The notes under the pieces were generated by a model that had not been told where the DNA came from, did no database searches, and was given only the letters and a program-made list of their open reading frames with translations. A stretch of DNA of 64,000 nucleotides from Daejeonella sp. JGW-45 (lineage in GTDB: Bacteria > Bacteroidota > Bacteroidia > Sphingobacteriales > Sphingobacteriaceae): contig NZ_JARKNC010000006.1 in the NCBI RefSeq assembly GCF_029360805.1, positions 64,199 to 128,198 on the forward strand, in the 5' to 3' direction. Made by a program: the position numbers and the translations under genes. This document shows positions 1-8,310 of the stretch, piece by piece (position 1 is the first letter of the stretch; every line of letters begins with the position of its first letter).

Positions 1-59
1 GTTTTTGAATGTTAATTATCTCGTATCGAAAATTAATTAGATAAGTATCTGTTCAATTT

Positions 60-677
60 TTAGAGCATTTTGAATGTATATCCCTGAGTGTGGAGCTTTT
101 CTAAAACAGCTGGCAAAGCATACTGTAAACGGGGGAAGGCCTTGACGCTATCATGAAATACTATGATAGAGCCATTCTTTACATTCTTAAGTACATTTTT
201 GACTACCTGATCGGGCTTTAAACTATCATCGAAATCACCGCTAAGAACGTCCCACATAATAATTTTCATTTCCGGAAAATGCGTCCTGATCTCACTAATC
301 TGTTTTTTTCTTATCCTGCCATACGGTGGTCTGAATAAATTCGATTCGACCAGATCATTGCACATTTTTACACTATTTATATATTCTTCGTTGCTGCTTT
401 CCCATCCTTTGAGATGATTGAATGTATGATTTCCTACAGCATGTCCGGCAGATAAGACATTTGAGTATATATCAGGATATTTGCTTACATTATCTCCAAT
501 GCAGAAAAAAGTGGCTTTGGCATTAAAATCTTTTAGGGAATTTAGTACAAATGGTGTAACAACAGGTACAGGTCCGTCGTCAAACGTGAGATAAACGAAC
601 TTTTCCCTCCTGTTTTTATGCCAGGTTAACGTGGGATATAACCATCGCAACCAGAATGGAGAGTATGTAAGATACAA
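60..677 (-). CDS. Polysaccharide deacetylase family protein (NodB domain)
   Basis: Carbohydrate esterase family 4-type enzyme of 205 aa, expected to remove N- or O-acetyl groups from a polysaccharide using a divalent metal. The NodB motifs are intact: TFDDGP at residues 31-36 (metal-binding Asp34), the H-x3-H metal motif at His84 and His88 within HAVGNHTFNH, and RPPYG at 116-120. No clear signal peptide is visible; a hydrophobic, aromatic N-terminus (FWLRWLYPTL) could anchor it. The start is a TTG codon at 677-675. The gene is divergent from the TolC gene. The substrate (peptidoglycan, chitin oligomer or exopolysaccharide) cannot be told from sequence. Confidence 0.9.
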   Translation of the reverse strand: MYLTYSPFWLRWLYPTLTWHKNRREKFVYLTFDDGPVPVVTPFVLNSLKDFNAKATFFCIGDNVSKYPDIYSNVLSAGHAVGNHTFNHLKGWESSNEEYINSVKMCNDLVESNLFRPPYGRIRKKQISEIRTHFPEMKIIMWDVLSGDFDDSLKPDQVVKNVLKNVKNGSIIVFHDSVKAFPRLQYALPAVLEKLHTQGYTFKML

Positions 678-782
678 ATTGCTTTTTTGTTAATTTATCA
701 CGAAGATAAATATGTTAAGTAATTTATAGATAGTAATTTTATACACGAATTCTAACCAATTGGTTGTTGTTTAACTCTTAAT

Positions 783-2132
783 ATGAAACAAATAAAGCTT
801 AAAGGATTTTCTATATACTCTGTTTTAACGCTATTTTTTTTAATCTTAAGTTCAATTTCTTTACGTGCTCAGGAGAAAATTACATTAAAACGAGCGACAG
901 AGCTTGTTATCGAAAATAACCTTCAGGTTAAGCAAGCAGAGTTTTCGGAAGCGATATCTGATGAGAATCTCAGGCAGTCGAAATACTCGCTGTTTCCAAC
1001 CTTGAATGCTAACACCAGTCTTAACTTTAATTTTGGCCGGAGTATTGATCCTTTAACAAATCAGTTTGTAAATCAAGCGATTACTTCGACAAACGGGAAT
1101 ATATCGTCAACCACCCCATTATTTGGCGGTTTTCAACGAATTAATATCATCGCCCAGAATAAACTTCAGCTTGAGGCGGATAAGAGTTTTACGCAAAAAG
1201 TTAAAAATGATCTGATCCTCGCTGTTGTAACTAATTACCTGACGGTATTAAACTCGCAGGATCTTCTTACTGCGTCGCGGCAGCAGTTAGATATTTCGAA
1301 ACAACAGCTTGACGTTGAGCAAAAGTTTTATGATGTGGGAGAGAGGACCCTTGCCGACCTGTCTCAGGCAAAATCGCAGGTGGCAACCGCGGAACTAAAT
1401 GTTACCAATGCTCAGAACCAGGTTGATCTTGCATTTTTAGATCTTGCACAGTTGCTTGAACGTGACCCGGCGATTCAATTTGAAGTCGAGAAACCGGCCG
1501 TTAGTGACGCAACCACCGTCAATACGGCCTACTCTGCAGCTGAAGTTTATAAATCAGCATCTGTAAATTTTCCGGACATAAAGCTTGCGGAATTAAGAAA
1601 ATTGGTTTTAGAGAAGGAGATTGATATTGCACGAAGCGGGTATTATCCTTCATTGAATTTGCAAACCGGAATGGGTACCCGATATTCGAACGGTACTTTC
1701 GGCAATACTTCTTTTGCAAATCAAATCCAGGATAATTTTAACCAATTTATTGGATTCGGGCTAAGCATTCCAATATTTAACGGATATTCGGCACGGTCTG
1801 CCGTCCGGCGGGCGAGGATAAATTTTGAGAATGGCACTGTCAACGAGCAGCTAGCCAAAAATAACCTTAACAAAGTGATTAATCAGGCTGTTTATGATCT
1901 TAGAGCCGCTGAAAAAAGATACTATTCGGCGCAGACAGCGTTCGAGTCGTCAAGAGAAGCATTCAATGTGATTGAGCAGAGATATGCTGTCGGGCTTGTA
2001 AATTCGCTTGATTTTAATCAGGCGCAAACGAACCTGAATAAGGCACAGTTTGATCAGATCCAGGCCAGGTACGACCTTATTTTCAGAAGCAAAGTGATCG
2101 ACTATTACCTTGGAAATCCAATTACTTTTTAA
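783..2132 (+). CDS. TolC family outer-membrane efflux protein
   Basis: Outer-membrane channel of a tripartite efflux or type I secretion system, 449 aa. A Sec signal peptide (about residues 1-29, ending LRAQ) is followed by two repeats of the outer-membrane efflux domain rich in Gln, Asn and Ala, with the long alpha-helical stretches typical of TolC and a C-terminus ending in an aromatic residue. It lies 33 bp upstream of a periplasmic adaptor gene, so the two are probably co-transcribed. No inner-membrane pump follows, so the third partner must be encoded elsewhere. Confidence 0.93.
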   Translation: MKQIKLKGFSIYSVLTLFFLILSSISLRAQEKITLKRATELVIENNLQVKQAEFSEAISDENLRQSKYSLFPTLNANTSLNFNFGRSIDPLTNQFVNQAITSTNGNISSTTPLFGGFQRINIIAQNKLQLEADKSFTQKVKNDLILAVVTNYLTVLNSQDLLTASRQQLDISKQQLDVEQKFYDVGERTLADLSQAKSQVATAELNVTNAQNQVDLAFLDLAQLLERDPAIQFEVEKPAVSDATTVNTAYSAAEVYKSASVNFPDIKLAELRKLVLEKEIDIARSGYYPSLNLQTGMGTRYSNGTFGNTSFANQIQDNFNQFIGFGLSIPIFNGYSARSAVRRARINFENGTVNEQLAKNNLNKVINQAVYDLRAAEKRYYSAQTAFESSREAFNVIEQRYAVGLVNSLDFNQAQTNLNKAQFDQIQARYDLIFRSKVIDYYLGNPITF

Positions 2133-2165
2133 TCAGAAAACCCTACTTCTTTTATAAACCCTAAC

Positions 2166-3530
2166 ATGGCAAAGAAAAATAATACAATGAAATATCTGCT
2201 TATTGGAGCAGGAGTACTGGTTGTCGTAGCAGTTGCGGGAAATAAGCTCGGATGGTTTGGTAAAAGTGACGCAGTACAAATCGCTGTCGAAAAAGCGAGT
2301 TCACGAACAATTATTGAAACCGTGTCAGCCAGCGGAAAAGTCCAGCCGGAAGTTGAGGTTAAGCTTAGTGCCGAAGTCTCAGGTGAAGTAGTGGAATTGC
2401 ACGTAAAAGAAGGCGATGTGGTTAAAAGAGGTCAGCTGTTATGTAAAGTGCGGCCGGACGTTCTTCAATCAGGTTATGATCGGGCAGTAGCATCATTGAA
2501 TACCCAAAAAGCGGCATTGGCCAGTTCTCAGCAATCACTTAAGCAGGCCGAAGCAAATTTCGCAAACACCGCCGCCAAGTATAAGCGTAATCAGGAGCTG
2601 TTTTCGAAAAAGGTTATTTCAGCGGCAGAGTTTGATGCGGTCAAGGCTGAGTATGAAGCGGCAAGGGCGAGCCTTGAAGCTGTCCGTCAAAACGTGGTGG
2701 GATCCAGGTTTGGAGTGGAACAATCAAATGCTGTGGTAAAGGAAGCCGGTGCAAATCTCGCAAAGACAACTATTTATGCGCCTACAGATGGAGTGATTTC
2801 AAAACTTTCTGTTGAATTGGGGGATAGGATTTTAGGTACGTCTCAAATGGCTGGTACCGAGATTATGAGAATATCTAATCTTAGCTCTATGGAAGTTAGC
2901 GTGGATGTAAATGAAAGTGACATCAATAGGGTTTCAGTGGGAGATATGGCCGACATCGAAGTTGATGCATTTCAGAATCAGAAATTCAAAGGCGAAGTAA
3001 CCGAAATTGCCAGTTCATCAAACGTGGTCGGCACGTCAACAGATCAGGTAACCAATTTTACGGTTAAGGTACGTATTGTTCCGGAATCGTATCAAAAGCT
3101 TCTTCGTGCTGACAGTGCGAATCCTTCGCCTTTCCGCCCGGGCTTGTCGGCCACGGTGGACATTCAGACTGAACAGTTTAAGGGAATTGCGGTTCCAATT
3201 CAGTCTGTAACAACACGGGAAGAAAAAAAGGAGGTTAAAGATGATTCAAAAGGCGGCCAGCAAACGGCATCTGGTAATAACACGAAAGAGAAGAGAAGCT
3301 CAGAGCCGGTGAAGGAATATGTCTTCGTACATAACGGCGGGAAGGTAAAGCAGGTTCAGGTCACTACAGGAATACAGGACGATACCTATATACTTGTTAA
3401 AAGCGGACTTAAGGCAGGAGAGGAAGTCGTTTCAGGACCGTTTACTGCGATATCTAAAACGCTGAAAGATGGAGCCGCAGTTGAAAAAGTAGATAAGGAA
3501 AAGCTTTTTGCAGGCGAAGCTAAGAAGTAA
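2166..3530 (+). CDS. HlyD/MacA-type periplasmic adaptor subunit
   Basis: Membrane-fusion protein of 454 aa joining an inner-membrane pump to the TolC channel. It has a single N-terminal membrane anchor (about residues 10-28), a split biotinyl-lipoyl-like domain (around 60-100 and 205-225), a central Ala/Gln/Glu-rich coiled-coil hairpin (about 105-190), and beta-barrel and membrane-proximal domains. A charged, low-complexity insert near residues 350-380 (KKEVKDDSKGG region) lies between the beta-barrel and the last domain. The MacA-like organisation suggests a MacB-type ABC pump partner, but none follows; a terminator lies just downstream. Confidence 0.92.
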   Translation: MAKKNNTMKYLLIGAGVLVVVAVAGNKLGWFGKSDAVQIAVEKASSRTIIETVSASGKVQPEVEVKLSAEVSGEVVELHVKEGDVVKRGQLLCKVRPDVLQSGYDRAVASLNTQKAALASSQQSLKQAEANFANTAAKYKRNQELFSKKVISAAEFDAVKAEYEAARASLEAVRQNVVGSRFGVEQSNAVVKEAGANLAKTTIYAPTDGVISKLSVELGDRILGTSQMAGTEIMRISNLSSMEVSVDVNESDINRVSVGDMADIEVDAFQNQKFKGEVTEIASSSNVVGTSTDQVTNFTVKVRIVPESYQKLLRADSANPSPFRPGLSATVDIQTEQFKGIAVPIQSVTTREEKKEVKDDSKGGQQTASGNNTKEKRSSEPVKEYVFVHNGGKVKQVQVTTGIQDDTYILVKSGLKAGEEVVSGPFTAISKTLKDGAAVEKVDKEKLFAGEAKK

Positions 3531-3552
3531 TTTACAAGAAATCCGTAACTTG

Positions 3553-3592
3553 TCCCTCCTGAAAGCCACAGGTTTTTCGGGAGGGATTTCTT
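3553..3592 (+). terminator. Rho-independent terminator after the efflux operon
   Basis: A 12-bp stem pairs 3553-3564 (TCCCTCCTGAAA) with 3575-3586 (TTTCGGGAGGGA), with one T-G wobble, a 10-nt loop and a short T-rich tail (TTTCTTA). It lies 22 bp after the adaptor stop codon and ends the TolC/HlyD unit before gpsA. Confidence 0.8.
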
Positions 3593-3626
3593 ATATTGCA
3601 GATAGTCTCTATTCCTAATAGCTCAT

Positions 3627-3660
3627 GCAAGACCTGTCGATCTTCGCGGAGGTCTCTTGC
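3627..3660. repeat. Small imperfect inverted repeat upstream of gpsA
   Basis: GCAAGACCT (3627-3635) faces AGGTCTCTTGC (3650-3660), which pair with a 2-nt bulge. The flank GCTCATGCAAG...TGTC partly matches GCTCGTGCAAG...TGTC at 28510-28527, upstream of the RidA gene. It may be a short dispersed intergenic element or part of the gpsA leader; its function is unknown. Confidence 0.35.
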
Positions 3661-3681
3661 CATTAAAAGCAATTTTTACAA

Positions 3682-4680
3682 ATGAAAAGCAGTATAGCAG
3701 TTGTTGGTGGAGGTAGCTGGGCGACGGCTATAGTTAAGATCCTCGGTGATAACCTGAATGATAAAGAGGTTTACTGGTGGATGCGTAATTTGGATGCGAT
3801 AGAACATATAAAAAAGTATAAGCATAATCCCCATTACCTCAGTTCTGTCGAAACGAAAGTTTCCGGTGCGCACATTAGCGCTAACCTTAAGGAGGTGATT
3901 TCAGGATGTGATATGGTTTTACTAAATGTCCCCGCTGCATTTTTGAAAGAAGCATTAGCAGGAATAGAAGAAAAGGATCTTAAAGGCAAAAAAATCATTT
4001 CCGCAATTAAGGGTATAGTACCGGAAGATAACCTGATCATCGGTGAATTTATGAACCGGAATTACCAGATCCCGTTTAGTGATATCGTAGTGATCAGTGG
4101 CCCCTGTCATGCTGAAGAAGTGGCCCTGGAAAAGCTCTCGTACCTGACGATAGCCTGCCAGGATCTTAGCCTGGCAAATTCATTTGCCGCCATGCTTAAT
4201 ACGCGTTATATTAAAACTAATGTTTCAGACGATATTTATGGGACCGAGTATGCTGCGGTGCTTAAAAACATTTATGCAGTAGCAAGTGGAATTTGCCATG
4301 GGGTTGGCTATGGCGATAATTTCCAGGCTGTATTAATCTCTAACGCTGTCCGTGAAATCGAAAGGTTTGTTGCTGCAATACATCCGATAGACAGGGATAT
4401 AAAGGAGTCGGCTTACCTCGGTGATCTTCTGGTTACTGCATATTCTCAATTTAGCCGTAACCGTACATTTGGTAACATGATAGGTAAAGGCTATACCGTG
4501 AGATCCGCTCAATTGGAAATGAACATGATTGCCGAAGGATATTACGCTGTATATTGTCTTCACCAGATTAACAAAACGTACAAAGTAAATATGCCGATAT
4601 GCCGTGCTGTTTATGCTATACTTTATGAAAATCATTCTCCCCAGATTGAAATGAAACTGCTTTCGGAACAGCTCACTTAA
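3682..4680 (+). CDS. gpsA: NAD(P)H-dependent glycerol-3-phosphate dehydrogenase
   Basis: Cytosolic enzyme of 332 aa reducing dihydroxyacetone phosphate to sn-glycerol 3-phosphate for phospholipid synthesis. The N-terminal Rossmann motif GGGSWA is at residues 9-14. The C-terminal domain has the family signatures VLKNIYAVASG (conserved catalytic Lys), GYGDN, and YLGDLLVTAYSQFSRNRTFG, which corresponds to the usual GLGDL...SRNR block. Length is normal. It stands alone after a terminator, and the ATG start lies close to the Rossmann motif, as usual for the family. Confidence 0.93.
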   Translation: MKSSIAVVGGGSWATAIVKILGDNLNDKEVYWWMRNLDAIEHIKKYKHNPHYLSSVETKVSGAHISANLKEVISGCDMVLLNVPAAFLKEALAGIEEKDLKGKKIISAIKGIVPEDNLIIGEFMNRNYQIPFSDIVVISGPCHAEEVALEKLSYLTIACQDLSLANSFAAMLNTRYIKTNVSDDIYGTEYAAVLKNIYAVASGICHGVGYGDNFQAVLISNAVREIERFVAAIHPIDRDIKESAYLGDLLVTAYSQFSRNRTFGNMIGKGYTVRSAQLEMNMIAEGYYAVYCLHQINKTYKVNMPICRAVYAILYENHSPQIEMKLLSEQLT

Positions 4681-4767
4681 GCTATTCGAAAAAGAAAAAT
4701 TGTACCATCTTCATCTTTTTAAAACCTTCCTCATTGCTCGCATGTTGCTATAAGAAAAAAGATAGCG

Positions 4768-5088
4768 ATGAAAAAGATCACAACTATACTCGGCATTGCC
4801 GCAGTAGCTGGCGTAGCTTATAAAGTATTAACCCATAAAAAGGCAGACGGTTCAACCTTGCTTGATAATCTGACCGAGGCCGGCAAAGGTTGGTCAGATA
4901 AGGTTCATGAATTTGTGGAAGCCAATAAGGGCTGGAAAGATAAATTTAATCAATTCGTGGATGATGTTAAAGATCGTCTGATGCCTGATATGAAGGGACC
5001 GAATGGGGAAGATGTATTTACCGATATGTATAAAAGAAATTATTATACAGACCGTGAGGGCAGCAGGGTTTATATGGACGAAGCTTAG
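4768..5088 (+). CDS. Small YtxH-like protein
   Basis: Protein of 106 aa with a short hydrophobic N-terminus (about residues 4-20, ITTILGIAAVAGVAYKVL) followed by a charged, probably helical region rich in Lys and Asp with a repeated pattern of Trp, Lys and Asp (GKGWSDKVHEFVEANKGWKDKFNQ). This layout is seen in YtxH-like, often stress-related, membrane-associated proteins of Bacteroidota. The assignment rests on composition and layout, not on a catalytic motif. It sits between gpsA and a bidirectional terminator, convergent with the helicase gene. Confidence 0.7.
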   Translation: MKKITTILGIAAVAGVAYKVLTHKKADGSTLLDNLTEAGKGWSDKVHEFVEANKGWKDKFNQFVDDVKDRLMPDMKGPNGEDVFTDMYKRNYYTDREGSRVYMDEA

Positions 5089-5221
5089 TGTCAGGTTGCC
5101 ACTTGCTTATCAGTTGGCGGGCTAACCGCAGATAGGGAAGCGCTTTACTTCAGATCGTGGTAAATATGCCGAACCAGTCTGGCAGCAAAATCGGATAATA
5201 ACAATAAATTATTATTAAAAG

Positions 5222-5245
5222 AAAGGCCGCCAATTGGCGGCCTTT
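5222..5245. terminator. Bidirectional terminator between convergent genes
   Basis: A perfect 10-bp inverted repeat, AAAGGCCGCC (5222-5231) and GGCGGCCTTT (5236-5245) with an AATT loop, lies between the small YtxH-like gene (+) and the helicase gene (-). A-rich and T-rich flanks on both sides let it act in both directions. Confidence 0.9.
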
Positions 5246-5268
5246 AAATGGTTATAGGAATCAGTAGG

Positions 5269-7113
5269 TTAAAGCCGTCTGCGCCGGTCACCGCCTTCAC
5301 GACGTCCACCTCCGGAGAAACCTCCTCCCCGATCCTCACGGCGTTTGCCTGAAAAGTCGCGGAATCCACCGCCGCTTCCGCCTTCACGACGTCCGCCCCC
5401 GCTGTTTCCGCCGCGATATCCACCACCTTCCCGGCGGGATGAATTGCCACGATATCCACCGCCTGACCCGCCACGATCGCTATCTCTATCGCCAGCCATT
5501 TCAATGCGCACGCTTCTGCCTTGAAAGTCAACCGATTTGAATCCTTCGATTACCTTATTTACTTCAGAATCCTCAACCTCAAAAAATGTAAACACTCCTT
5601 TAAGGTCGATCTTACCAACGCTCTTGCCGCTGATCTTCGTGTTGTTGCAAATGAATCCGAGCATATCGCCGCGGGTGAAATCATCTACTGAACCAAGGTT
5701 CATGAATAAACGGGTATAACCTGCATTTCCTCTTGATCCGCGATCTGAACGTTCACCACGCTCACGGTCGAACCCGCGATCATCCGCAGAAATATTCAGA
5801 TCAGGAGCCTTAGAATAGTATTCAAGGAAACTGTTAAATTCAAGAGAGGCGAAACGTTTAATGATTTGCTCCTTATCCAGATCTTTAAATTCCTCCATGA
5901 TGCGGGGAATGTATTGTTCGATCTGAGCCTCATTAACCTCCACATTATGAACTTTATGTATGAGAGCGAATAATTGTTTCTCACATACGTCAAAGCCACT
6001 TGGAATTTCGGCCTTTGTGAACTGCTTTCCAATGGTACGTTCGATATGACGAATCTTTCCTAATTCCTTCGAATTAATGATCGCTATAGAAATACCTGTT
6101 TTTCCGGCACGGCCAGTACGGCCGCTTCGGTGCGTATAATTTTCAATCTCATCAGGAAGAGAGTAGTTAATTACGTGAGTAACATCATTAACATCAATTC
6201 CCCGTGCAGCAACGTCAGTAGCTATTAGTAACTGAAGGCTACGATCGCGATAGCGCTTCATAACCTTGTCGCGTTGTTGTTGCGAAAGATCTCCGTGAAG
6301 TGCATCAGCGTTGTAACCATCTTTCATCAGAGATTCAGCAATTTCTTGAGTTTCAATTTTTGTCCGGCAGAACACAATACCGAAGATCTCAGGGTTGAAA
6401 TCAACAATACGTTTAAACGCTGCATATTTATCGCGCGCTTTTACAATGTAGTATTCATGTTCGATATTTACGTTACCGGTATTTTTGGTACCCATAGTAA
6501 GTTCGAACGGATCTGTCATGTACTTCTTTGCAATTCTGCGTACTTCTGTAGGCATGGTTGCAGAAAATAACCAGGTCTTTTTATCATCCGGAGTGGTTGA
6601 TAAAATACTGTCGATGTCTTCCTGAAAGCCCATGTTAAGCATTTCATCTGCTTCGTCAAGTACAACGTATTGTACTTTTGTAAAATCAATCGCTTTGCGA
6701 TTAATAATATCGAGCATCCGACCGGGAGTGGCGACTACGATCTGTACACCACGTTTGATCTGGCGTAACTGATCTGAAATATTCGCACCACCGTAAACTG
6801 CAACAACATTAACGTTATCCATGTTTTTAGCGTAATTCTTTATGTCGCTGGTGATTTGCAGACAGAGTTCACGCGTCGGACAAAGAATGAGTGCTTGCGG
6901 GTAATTTTCCTCGAAATCTAATAGTTCTAATAGAGGGAGGCCGAAGGCAGCCGTTTTACCGGTTCCTGTTTGAGCTAATCCGACAAAATCGTTGCTGCCT
7001 GAAAGTAATACCGGGATAGATTGTTCCTGGATCGGTGTGGGATTTTCGAATCCCAATTCAGCTATGGCATTAACAATATCATGACGGATACCCAAGGTAC
7101 TAAATGGGTTCAT
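5269..7113 (-). CDS. DEAD-box ATP-dependent RNA helicase with DbpA-type RNA-binding domain and RGG tail
   Basis: Cytosolic RNA helicase of 614 aa, of the CsdA/DeaD type used in ribosome assembly, RNA decay and cold adaptation. Visible motifs: Q motif (FENPTPIQ, 22-29), Walker A AQTGTGKT (47-54), PTREL (79-83), DEAD (153-156), SAT (184-186), and the second RecA domain with HRSGRTGRAG. A DbpA-type RNA-binding domain spans about 475-550. The tail from about residue 555 is almost entirely Gly, Arg and Ser with many RGG boxes, as in Bacteroidota homologues. It is divergent from ECF sigma gene A across a 543-bp gap. It could be named deaD, but several paralogues are usual in this group. Confidence 0.93.
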   Translation of the reverse strand: MNPFSTLGIRHDIVNAIAELGFENPTPIQEQSIPVLLSGSNDFVGLAQTGTGKTAAFGLPLLELLDFEENYPQALILCPTRELCLQITSDIKNYAKNMDNVNVVAVYGGANISDQLRQIKRGVQIVVATPGRMLDIINRKAIDFTKVQYVVLDEADEMLNMGFQEDIDSILSTTPDDKKTWLFSATMPTEVRRIAKKYMTDPFELTMGTKNTGNVNIEHEYYIVKARDKYAAFKRIVDFNPEIFGIVFCRTKIETQEIAESLMKDGYNADALHGDLSQQQRDKVMKRYRDRSLQLLIATDVAARGIDVNDVTHVINYSLPDEIENYTHRSGRTGRAGKTGISIAIINSKELGKIRHIERTIGKQFTKAEIPSGFDVCEKQLFALIHKVHNVEVNEAQIEQYIPRIMEEFKDLDKEQIIKRFASLEFNSFLEYYSKAPDLNISADDRGFDRERGERSDRGSRGNAGYTRLFMNLGSVDDFTRGDMLGFICNNTKISGKSVGKIDLKGVFTFFEVEDSEVNKVIEGFKSVDFQGRSVRIEMAGDRDSDRGGSGGGYRGNSSRREGGGYRGGNSGGGRREGGSGGGFRDFSGKRREDRGGGFSGGGRREGGDRRRRL

Positions 7114-7656
7114 GATAATTTTTAAGTGCTCTCAACCTTATTGCTGAAAGCGCCGCAAAGGTACGGATTTTATTTGAAATTGGAAAGCTTCTTTATAGTA
7201 AAGATCAATCTCTCTCCGCGGTAATCATAGCGCTTCTATGTCTGGAATGTTCACCCTGACAGATTGTTTTTAGGCTGATCGGTAATGGTTCCTGCAATCG
7301 CTCTTTTGCGTAGCATAATGACATTGCCCCTATGACTTGGGAGTTAATTATATACTTAATGTAGGAAGTTTCCAACATACATTCAAATTAAAATAATAGT
7401 AAACATTAATTAAACCCGTAAGAAATTCGGATATATCCGGCATTCCTCCGCGTTTAGTCCGGGTTTAGTCCGCGTTTATATAAATTAATTCTGCCTTGTT
7501 GGGACCGGAAAGGTATAAACGGAGTGGTTATATATTCTTCTGTATCTTAATCGATTTTATATCGAACTCACGTTAACTAATTTGTACGGAAAATTGAATT
7601 TATTTGAATTATATCGTAATGTTCATATCTTAGTTACATAAACTTAATCGCATATT
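7114..7656. other. 543-bp divergent intergenic region between helicase and ECF sigma A
   Basis: No gene is supported here. The left part would contain the helicase promoter and leader on the minus strand. The right part is AT-rich and leads into the sigma gene. The one conspicuous structure is a tandem array of three 11-bp units at 7448-7480, listed separately. No perfect TAnnTTTG box was found close to the sigma gene. Confidence 0.6.
7448..7480. repeat. Three tandem 11-bp repeats upstream of ECF sigma A
   Basis: CCGCGTTTAGT (7448-7458), CCGGGTTTAGT (7459-7469) and CCGCGTTTATA (7470-7480) follow each other without gaps. An 11-bp period is about one helical turn, so the units would lie on one DNA face, as expected for an array of regulator-binding sites. 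They end 176 bp before the sigma start codon. Confidence 0.6.
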
Positions 7657-8253
7657 TTGAAGTTCAAGGGTTTGCATAACGAGTCTGATCTGATAAGATT
7701 AACGGCCCTTGGGGACGAGAAAGCATTTCGAAAAATCTTCGATTTTTATAGCGGCAGGCTTCATAACTATATCCTGAGAATAACGGATAGCGATGAGATC
7801 GCGGAAGAGATTGTCATGGATGCTTTCACTAAGATCTGGATTAACCGGTCAAATCTGTATGCAATAACGAAATTTGACTCGTATTTATACACATTGGTGC
7901 GAAATCAGGCATTCAATGCGATTAAAAGAATAGCTCACGAAGCCCGTATTATCCGGGAGCTTAGTCTGGATAATACCGAATATCAGCATAATACCGAAGA
8001 AACGGTGTTTTATAATGATTACAAGAATATTATTAAGGATGCAATGGACCGCCTTCCTCCGCAACAGAGAATTGTTTATAGCCTGAGTCGTGATGAGGGA
8101 TTAAAATATGATGAGATAGCCCTTGAGATGAATCTCTCAAAGAATACTGTCAAAGCTCATTTAAAGAAGGCAGTAAGCAACCTCCGCACAGTTTTGTCGA
8201 ACCACGACCTTGTCCATATTTTTATTCTTATGTCTTTTTACTGTGTCCGCTAG
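7657..8253 (+). CDS. ECF-type RNA polymerase sigma factor (locus A)
   Basis: Extracytoplasmic-function sigma factor of 198 aa. Region 2 (about residues 20-90: DEKAFRKIFDFYSGRL, then EIAEEIVMDAFTKIW) contacts core polymerase and the -10 element. Region 4 (about 130-185: DRLPPQQRIVYSLSRDEGL, then YDEIALEMNLSKNTVKAHL) is the -35-binding helix-turn-helix. The start is TTG at 7657: an in-frame stop lies three codons upstream, and the next in-frame Met falls inside region 2. It heads a unit of exported hydrolase, FecR, SusC and SusD. By analogy with FecI/FecR systems it would be released when substrate engages the STN-bearing SusC. Confidence 0.92.
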   Translation: MKFKGLHNESDLIRLTALGDEKAFRKIFDFYSGRLHNYILRITDSDEIAEEIVMDAFTKIWINRSNLYAITKFDSYLYTLVRNQAFNAIKRIAHEARIIRELSLDNTEYQHNTEETVFYNDYKNIIKDAMDRLPPQQRIVYSLSRDEGLKYDEIALEMNLSKNTVKAHLKKAVSNLRTVLSNHDLVHIFILMSFYCVR

Positions 8254-8310
8254 CTTTTCATTTTATGGGCGTTATGACGCAGTATGCACATGTATTAAGC
8301 GTACATACCT

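Noticed and set aside
5244-5531. Open frame overlapping the helicase 3' end, Ala/Val-rich
   Set aside because: It is another frame of the RGG-repeat region of the helicase and crosses the terminator; the low-complexity composition follows from the Gly/Arg codons.
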